Part shown: positions 58,369-64,000 of the stretch, in pieces
Layout of the letters: every line of letters begins with the position of its first letter
Position numbering within the stretch: position 1 is the first letter of the stretch
Origin: Bradyrhizobium sp. B097
GTDB taxonomy: Bacteria; Pseudomonadota; Alphaproteobacteria; Rhizobiales; Xanthobacteraceae
DNA: 64,000 bases
NCBI RefSeq assembly: GCF_038957035.1
Contig: NZ_CP152412.1
Location: 8,366,501-8,430,500 of the forward strand
Direction: 5' to 3'
The notes under the pieces: model-generated
The model's database searches: none
Told to the model about the DNA's origin: nothing
What the model saw: the letters and a program-made list of their open reading frames with translations, nothing else
Made by a program: the position numbers and the translations under genes

Positions 58369-61300
58369 ACATCTCCGCTGGTTTTATCCGCAAGCCCGTC
58401 GCCACCGCCTTTCTAGCCATCGCCATCGTGCTGGTCGGCATGATCGCCTTCGTGCGGCTGCCGGTCTCGGCGCTGCCGACGGTGGACACCCCGACGATCC
58501 AGGTCACCGCGCAATTGCCCGGCGCCGATCCGCAGACCATGGCCTCCTCGGTCGCGACGCCGCTGGAGCGGCAATTCGGCCAGATCGCCGGCCTCACCGG
58601 CATGAGCTCGAGCAGCGGGCTGGGCAACACCCAGATCACGCTGCAGTTCGCGCTGAACCGCAGCGTCGATGCGGCCGCACAGGACGTGCAGACCGCGATC
58701 GATGCGGCATCGGGGCAATTGCCCAAGACCATGCCGTCGCCGCCGACCTTCCACAAGGTCAATCCGGCCGACGTGCCGGTGCTGCTGATCGCGCTGACGT
58801 CGGACACCGAGCCGCTGACCAAGGTCGACGACTATGCCGACAGCATTCTGGCGCAGAAATTGTCGCAGGTGCCGGGCGTCTCGCTCCTCACCATCGGCGG
58901 CATGCAGAAGCCCTCGATCCGGGTGCAGGTCAATCCGGCCAAGCTCGCCGCCGCGGGGCTCGATCTCGAGCAATTGCGCACCACGCTCGGCAACATCACC
59001 GTGAACCAGCCCAAGGGCGTGCTTTACGGCAGCCAGCAAGCCTATACGCTCGCCACCAACGACCAGGTGCTGGCCGCGAGCAAGTATGACGATCTGATCA
59101 TCGCCTATCGCAACGGCGCGCCGGTCCGCCTGCGTGATATCGGGCATGCCGTGGTGGCGGCCGAGGACATCACGCTGCATGGCTGGTACAACGACAAGCC
59201 CGCGATCATCCTCGCGATCCAGCGCCAGCCCGGCGCCAACGTGATCAGCACGGTGGACGGCATCAAGAAACTGCTGCCGCAGCTGGTGGCGAGCCTGCCC
59301 TCCGACATCAAGGTCCAGATCGCCTCCGACCGCACCCAGACCATCCGCGCCAGCGTCGCCGACGTTCAGCTTACTCTGGTGCTGACCATTGCGCTGGTGG
59401 TCGGCGTGATCTTCCTGTTCCTGCGCAATCTGTGGGCGACCATCATCCCCGCGGTCTCGGTCCCGATCTCGCTGATCGGCACCTTCGGCGTGATGTATCT
59501 GCTCAACTACAGCCTCGACAATCTGTCGCTGATGGGCCTGTCGATCGCAGTCGGCTTCGTCGTCGACGATGCCATCGTGATGATCGAGAACATCTCGCGG
59601 CATATCGAGGAAGGTCTCTCTCCGATGCAGGCCGCGCTGAAGGGCGCCGGCGAGATCGGCTTCACCATCATCTCGATCTCGGTCTCGCTGATCGCGGTGT
59701 TCATTCCGCTGCTGCTGATGGGCGGGGTGATCGGCCGCATGTTCCAGGAATTCGCCGTCACGGTGTGCGTTGCCATCGTGGTGTCGGTGATCGTCTCTGT
59801 AACCCTGACGCCGATGATGTGCGCCTATCTGCTGTCGCCGCACCAGGGCGCCAATGCCGGCGCGGTGTCGCGCGCGCTGGAACGCGGCTTCGTTGCGATC
59901 CAGGCGGCATACGAGGCGGTGCTTGTCAAAGCGCTGCGCTACAAGGCCACGACCATGTCGGTCATGCTGGCAAGCGTCGTGGTGACCGGCCTGCTGTTCG
60001 TGGCCATTCCCAAGGGCTTCTTTCCCCAGCAAGACACCGGCATGATCACCGGCATCACCGAGGCCTCGGCGGACATCTCGCCGGCGCAGATGGCGACGCT
60101 GCAACGCAGCGTCATCGACGTCATCGCCAAGAATCCCTCGGTCGCCAATGCGACCGGCTATATCGGACCGGGCGGCCCGACCGTGACCGAGAACAACGGC
60201 CGCCTGTTCGTGCTGTTGAAGCCGCGCAACGAGCGCAGCTCATCCGCCGACCAGGTGATCCGGCAGCTCGACACCGAGTTGCAGAAGATCAAGGGCATGT
60301 CGGTGTTCATGCAGGCGACGCAGGACATCAATCTCGCCAGCCGGCTGTCCAAGACGCAGTATCAGTTCACGCTCACCGACGTGAACCAGGACGAGCTCAA
60401 TCTGTGGGCCGGCAAGCTGTATCAGAAGCTGAAGACGTTGCCGGAACTGGCCGACGTCGCCACCGACCAAGCCAACGCCGCGCGTCAGCTCAAGCTGCAG
60501 ATCGACCGCGACGCGGCCTCGCGCCTCGGCATCGATCCGGCCACGGTGGACAATACGCTCTATGATTCATTCGGCCAGCGTCACGTCGCCCAGCTGTTCA
60601 CGACGCTCAACACCTATTATGTGATCCTCGAGGTCGATCCGTCGTTCCAGCTCGGCCCCTATGCGCTCAATCGCATCTACGTCCGCTCCTCCGCAGGCAC
60701 GATGGTGCCTCTGAGCCAGATCGCGAGCATCGATTACGGCACTGCGCCGCTCTCGGTGAACCACCAGAGCCAGTTTCCGTCGGTCACGCTGAGCTTCAAC
60801 CTGGCGCCGGGCACGGCGGTGGGGACCGCGGTCGCGGCGGTGCAGAAGGCGACCGCCGACCTGCACGTGCCGTCGACCGTGATCACCAGCTTCCAGGGCA
60901 ATGCGCAGGCGTTCCAGGCGGCGCTCGCGTCGACGCCGATCCTGATCCTGGCCGCGGTGGTCGCGGTCTATCTGATCCTCGGCATGCTCTATGAGAGCAC
61001 GATCCATCCGATCACGATCCTCTCGACCCTTCCGTCCGCCGGGCTCGGCGCACTGCTCGCGCTGTGGGCCTTCGGCTTCGGCCTCGACGTGATCGGGCTG
61101 GTCGGCATCATCCTGCTGATCGGCATCGTGCAGAAGAACGGCATCATGCTGATCGATTTCGCGCTGGAGGCCGAACGCCACCAGCATCTCCCGGCCGAGC
61201 AGTCGGTCTACATGGCCTGCAAGGCGCGCTTCCGCCCGATCCTGATGACGACGATGTGCGCGATGCTCGGCGGCGTTCCGCTGATGATCGGCACCGGCAC

Positions 61301-61484
61301 CGGATCGGAGCTGCGCCAGCCGCTCGGCTTTGCCATCGTCGGCGGGCTGATCGTCTCGCAGCTGATGACGCTGTTCACGACGCCGGTCGTGTACATCTAT
61401 CTCGACGGCTTGACCCAATGGATCAACCGAATGCGCAGCAGCCGTTCGGCTGAGCCTGCGGCACATCCGACATTGTCGACCTGA
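58365..61484 (+). CDS. RND multidrug efflux permease
   Basis: AcrB/MdtB-type proton-driven pump of 1039 residues. Twelve membrane helices and two large periplasmic loops are evident. Helix 4 has VGFVVDDAIVMIENI, where the Asp pair carries protons. Other RND blocks include GFFPQQDTGMITGITEA and KNGIMLIDFALEAERH. The substrate cannot be read from sequence. It is co-translated with the adaptor. Confidence 0.94.
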   Translation: MNISAGFIRKPVATAFLAIAIVLVGMIAFVRLPVSALPTVDTPTIQVTAQLPGADPQTMASSVATPLERQFGQIAGLTGMSSSSGLGNTQITLQFALNRSVDAAAQDVQTAIDAASGQLPKTMPSPPTFHKVNPADVPVLLIALTSDTEPLTKVDDYADSILAQKLSQVPGVSLLTIGGMQKPSIRVQVNPAKLAAAGLDLEQLRTTLGNITVNQPKGVLYGSQQAYTLATNDQVLAASKYDDLIIAYRNGAPVRLRDIGHAVVAAEDITLHGWYNDKPAIILAIQRQPGANVISTVDGIKKLLPQLVASLPSDIKVQIASDRTQTIRASVADVQLTLVLTIALVVGVIFLFLRNLWATIIPAVSVPISLIGTFGVMYLLNYSLDNLSLMGLSIAVGFVVDDAIVMIENISRHIEEGLSPMQAALKGAGEIGFTIISISVSLIAVFIPLLLMGGVIGRMFQEFAVTVCVAIVVSVIVSVTLTPMMCAYLLSPHQGANAGAVSRALERGFVAIQAAYEAVLVKALRYKATTMSVMLASVVVTGLLFVAIPKGFFPQQDTGMITGITEASADISPAQMATLQRSVIDVIAKNPSVANATGYIGPGGPTVTENNGRLFVLLKPRNERSSSADQVIRQLDTELQKIKGMSVFMQATQDINLASRLSKTQYQFTLTDVNQDELNLWAGKLYQKLKTLPELADVATDQANAARQLKLQIDRDAASRLGIDPATVDNTLYDSFGQRHVAQLFTTLNTYYVILEVDPSFQLGPYALNRIYVRSSAGTMVPLSQIASIDYGTAPLSVNHQSQFPSVTLSFNLAPGTAVGTAVAAVQKATADLHVPSTVITSFQGNAQAFQAALASTPILILAAVVAVYLILGMLYESTIHPITILSTLPSAGLGALLALWAFGFGLDVIGLVGIILLIGIVQKNGIMLIDFALEAERHQHLPAEQSVYMACKARFRPILMTTMCAMLGGVPLMIGTGTGSELRQPLGFAIVGGLIVSQLMTLFTTPVVYIYLDGLTQWINRMRSSRSAEPAAHPTLST

Positions 61485-61504
61485 ACCTTGCCGCGGAGAC
61501 GCGC

Positions 61505-62161
61505 ATGGACATGCGTCACATAGAGATGCGAGGGACGAGCGGCGTGCGCGAGGCCGCGTTGCGGTTCTGGGCGATCAGGACCGTTGCCGCAGTGCTGGGC
61601 AAAATCGGAGGCCATGCGGTCGCGGGCAAGGGAAGCCACGTCCTGGCGGCGGCCGGCGTGGTGTCGATCGGGGTCCTGTATGCGCGCGATCGTGACGGTC
61701 GGATCGCCTTCTGGCCGGTGCTGGTCGGCGTCCTGGTCCTCAGCGCGGCATTGGCGCATATGGCGGACCGATCGCTCGGGATCGGCGATCTTGTCGCCTC
61801 GGTTCAGCTGGCGGCGCTGTTCGCGCTCGCCCTGATCGTCTGGGCCCGGGTGGCGGGAACAACGGGATTCCTCTGCGTCGGCTCGGTTCGCGACCAGGCT
61901 CCGTTCTGGATCGTCGCGATGCTGGCGCAGGCATTCGCCAGCTCGTTGGCCGACTGGGTGGTGGACCCCGGCCAGACCGGTTCGTCCATCGTGCTGCTGG
62001 CGGTCGCGGTCGGCCTGCCGGCGGCGGCCGCGGCGCGATGGGCGCGGTTCGCGCGTCCCGCGCTGTTCTGGACCGCGTTCGTGTTGACCGGGATTCTCGG
62101 CGCGCTATGGGGCGACATGCTGATCCGCCTGATCGGAGCCGGCCACGCGCTCTCCACCTGA
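61505..62161 (+). CDS. Small polytopic membrane protein
   Basis: Protein of 218 residues with about six hydrophobic helices after a polar start. Similar short segments recur in each half (HMADRSLGIGDLVASVQLAALFALALIVW and SLADWVVDPGQTGSSIVLLAVAV), which suggests an internal duplication. It may belong to the COG4705-type membrane proteins, but I am not certain. It begins 20 bp after the RND pump in the same direction, so it may be the last gene of that operon. Confidence 0.62.
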   Translation: MDMRHIEMRGTSGVREAALRFWAIRTVAAVLGKIGGHAVAGKGSHVLAAAGVVSIGVLYARDRDGRIAFWPVLVGVLVLSAALAHMADRSLGIGDLVASVQLAALFALALIVWARVAGTTGFLCVGSVRDQAPFWIVAMLAQAFASSLADWVVDPGQTGSSIVLLAVAVGLPAAAAARWARFARPALFWTAFVLTGILGALWGDMLIRLIGAGHALST

Positions 62162-62163
62162 CC

Positions 62164-62997
62164 TCAAGCTCCCCTGCGGCGCTGGCCGCGCCACCACAGG
62201 CCGAAGGCGACCGTGACCGCGGCGGCCAGCGAGAACCAGGTGATGGCGTACTGCATGTGGTCGTCCTTGAGCCGCACCTTGAGCGGTCCGGGCTTCGGCG
62301 TGCCGCTGTCGGGCACCGGCGCCTCGAGGTCGATATAGAACGGCGCGATTTGAGCTCCATCTTTGCCCCAGCCGAGCGCCTGCGCCATCGCGCGATGATC
62401 GCGCACGAACCACAGCCGCTTCGTTGGATCTTCCTTCGGTGTCAGCCGGCCCGGCGGCTCGGGAAAGCGAATGTAACCGGTCAGCTCAACCGACGCGCCG
62501 GTGACGAGGCGGCCGGTGACGCGATCCTCGAAGGCGCGATCCTGCATCGTGTTCTGGACAAAGCCGGTGTTGATCACGACGATCTCGCCGCTGCCGAGCT
62601 TGGCCGGCAGGAACGCCCAGGTGCCGGGTCCCGCGACATCGTCGCGCACCGCCGAGCCGGAGCTGAAGACCATCGCGTCCGGCTGTTTCGCGTAGGTCGC
62701 GGTCAGCGCAACGCGGCGGAATTCATCCTTGGCCGAGGTCACCGCAGGCCACGCCGATGGCGGCGGCAGCGCCTCGGTCGGGGCGGCCAGCCGCTCGTCG
62801 AGCGCGGCAATCAGCGCATGCTTCTCGGCCCTGCGCTGCAACTGCCAAACGCCGAGGGCGATGAACACCGCGATCAGGATCAGCGTGAAAATGCCGAAGC
62901 CGGCCGCGCTCGGCCGTTGAGAGCCTTTTGACGCGTCTCCTTCGCGTGAACCGGTGCCCGCTTCGCTGGAAAACGCCTTGTTCGTCGTATCATTCAT
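62164..62997 (-). CDS. SURF1 family cytochrome oxidase assembly protein
   Basis: Membrane protein of 277 residues that helps insert haem a into oxidase subunit I. One helix near each end (FGIFTLILIAVFIALGVWQLQRRAEK and ITWFSLAAAVTVAFGLWW) encloses a periplasmic domain, the SURF1 layout. The N-terminal helix ends with the family motif GVWQLQRRAEK. The ATG at 62997 overlaps the upstream stop (ATGA). Confidence 0.93.
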   Translation of the reverse strand: MNDTTNKAFSSEAGTGSREGDASKGSQRPSAAGFGIFTLILIAVFIALGVWQLQRRAEKHALIAALDERLAAPTEALPPPSAWPAVTSAKDEFRRVALTATYAKQPDAMVFSSGSAVRDDVAGPGTWAFLPAKLGSGEIVVINTGFVQNTMQDRAFEDRVTGRLVTGASVELTGYIRFPEPPGRLTPKEDPTKRLWFVRDHRAMAQALGWGKDGAQIAPFYIDLEAPVPDSGTPKPGPLKVRLKDDHMQYAITWFSLAAAVTVAFGLWWRGQRRRGA

Positions 62998-63380
62998 TTC
63001 GGGTCGCGCTCGATCAATTGGCCTTCGGCGGCCTTGTGGTGGAATTGCAGCGCGATCAGCAGCGCCTTCATCGAACGCAGCGGCAGGATCGTGGTGACCA
63101 AAATCAACGGCAGCCACAGCGCGGCATGCACCCAGAACGGCGGCTGGTACTTCACCTCGACGATCAGCGCCGCCGCGACCACGATGGCGCCGGCCAGCAT
63201 GATGATGAAGACCGCCGGCCCGTCACCGGCATCGATGAAGGTGAAGTCGAGGTTGCAAGCCTGGCAGCGCGGCGCCAGCGTCAGGAAGCCCGAATAGAGC
63301 TTGCCCTTGCCACAGCGCGGGCAGCGGCAGGCGATGCCGCGCAGCGCGCTCTCGGTCACAGTGGGCGGGGTATCGGTCAT
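62994..63380 (-). CDS. DUF983 membrane protein
   Basis: Protein of 128 residues. The N-terminus has CRCPRCGKGKLYSGFLTLAPRCQAC, two CxxC pairs typical of DUF983 and likely zinc-binding. Two membrane helices follow. It commonly lies between coxC and SURF1 in alphaproteobacteria, which points to a role in oxidase assembly. Confidence 0.9.
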   Translation of the reverse strand: MTDTPPTVTESALRGIACRCPRCGKGKLYSGFLTLAPRCQACNLDFTFIDAGDGPAVFIIMLAGAIVVAAALIVEVKYQPPFWVHAALWLPLILVTTILPLRSMKALLIALQFHHKAAEGQLIERDPK

Positions 63381-63442
63381 CGGTCCTCTTCAAAGCAAAG
63401 GGGCGGCCGTTCGGCCGCCCCCCTCTTAGCACGTCAGTGAAT

Positions 63443-64000
63443 TCAGTGTGCGCCGTGCGCCATGGACTCGGCGCCGTGGCCCCAGACGTAGATGCAGATG
63501 AACAGGAACAGCCAGACCACGTCGACGAAGTGCCAGTACCAGGCGGCAAATTCGAAGCCGAGGTGCTGCTTCGGCGTGAAGTGGCCGGCATAGGCGCGGA
63601 TCAGGCAGACCAGCAGGAAGATGGTGCCGACCAGCACGTGGAAGCCATGGAACCCGGTCGCCATGAAGAAGGTCGAGCCGTAGACGTTGCCGCCGAACGA
63701 GAACGTCGCATGGGCGTACTCATAGGCCTGCACGCAGGTGAAGCAGGCGCCGAGAATCACGGTGAGGATCAGGCCCTGCTTGAGGCCCTGGCGGTCGTTC
63801 TCCAGCAGCGCATGGTGCGCCCAGGTGACGGTGGTGCCCGAGGTCAGCAGCAGCAGCGTGTTGAGCAGCGGCAGATGCCAGGGATCGAAGGTCTCGATGC
63901 CATGCGGCGGCCAGGTGCCGGGAACCGAGCAGGCGCCCATCGCCGTGCCGGCGCCACAGCCGAACACCGCATCGCGGGTGGCGTGCACCGCATCGGCCGG
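63443..64000 (-). CDS. coxC: Cytochrome c oxidase subunit III (5' end beyond window)
   Basis: The frame stays open to 64000. The visible 185 or so residues are the C-terminal part of subunit [40 protein letters not shown] and the end [25 protein letters not shown]. The ATG-like codons near 63988 are internal. It is the structural gene that the downstream assembly factors serve. Confidence 0.96.
   Translation of the reverse strand, partial: PADAVHATRDAVFGCGAGTAMGACSVPGTWPPHGIETFDPWHLPLLNTLLLLTSGTTVTWAHHALLENDRQGLKQGLILTVILGACFTCVQAYEYAHATFSFGGNVYGSTFFMATGFHGFHVLVGTIFLLVCLIRAYAGHFTPKQHLGFEFAAWYWHFVDVVWLFLFICIYVWGHGAESMAHGAH

Noticed and set aside
58413..60104. A 563-codon minus-strand frame opposite the RND pump
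   Set aside because: The sequence is R/H/D-rich with no motif, directly opposite a complete AcrB-type gene.

Overview
The window reads as ordinary chromosome of a GC-rich alphaproteobacterium, most likely Bradyrhizobium or a close relative. Reasons: a urtABCDE-ureD urea operon, a complete tad/cpa Flp-pilus locus, a CycM-type membrane cytochrome c, the metF-metH pair, a second IF-1 with an RG-rich tail, and many palindromic intergenic repeats of the kind common in that group. I see no rRNA, tRNA, phage, IS element or CRISPR array. The window cuts a gene at each end: ureD at the left and cytochrome c oxidase subunit III at the right.

Layout. 1-6.75 kb (minus strand): urea ABC transporter urtA-E followed by ureD, behind a near-perfect sigma-54 promoter at 6718-6732. 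7.2-9.5 kb (plus): an RNA-handling group of DEAD-box helicase, IF-1 and cold-shock protein. 9.5-24 kb: the Flp/Tad pilus locus. Two TadE-like pseudopilins and an orphan secretin N-domain protein lie on the minus strand. A polytopic membrane protein and a sterol-desaturase-like enzyme sit between them and flp-cpaA-cpaB-cpaC-cpaD-cpaE-cpaF-tadB-tadC on the plus strand. tadD closes the locus on the minus strand. Three CtrA-like sites lie at the flp, cpaB and tadD upstream regions. 24.1-26.4 kb: an M17 aminopeptidase overlapping an NlpC/P60 hydrolase gene. 26.5-34.2 kb (minus): a Yej-type oligopeptide importer with two tandem binding proteins. 34.4-38 kb: cycM, kdsB, pheA and a luciferase-like flavin monooxygenase. 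38.3-43.1 kb: metF-metH. 43.1-45.7 kb: palindromic repeats, a zeta-class GST (MaiA-like) and a Cj0069/ATP-grasp-like protein.

46-51.7 kb is a small metal-resistance island. It holds rcnR-rcnA (Ni/Co efflux) divergent from a chromate cluster: a rhodanese-ChrB fusion, chrA, a small secreted OB-fold-like protein and a Tat-exported Fe-SOD (chrC), followed by a RibD/DHFR-like reductase. 51.7-61.5 kb holds two drug-efflux systems, each controlled by a divergent regulator: TetR with EmrA/EmrB-like genes, and LysR with a hypothetical gene plus an RND pump. 61.5-64 kb ends with a membrane protein and cytochrome oxidase assembly and structural genes (SURF1, DUF983, coxC).

The most informative non-coding signals are three. 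The rcnR promoter has its operator in the -35/-10 spacer and appears to make a leaderless mRNA. Two matching palindromes flank the emrAB-type promoter in the tetR divergon. A perfect 8-bp dyad lies between lysR and the RND operon. I found no clearly new multi-gene system. The best candidates for novelty are the orphan secretin N-domain protein, the RcnA inserted domain, the degenerate hydrolase-like protein that starts the RND operon, and the extra genes inside the tad locus.
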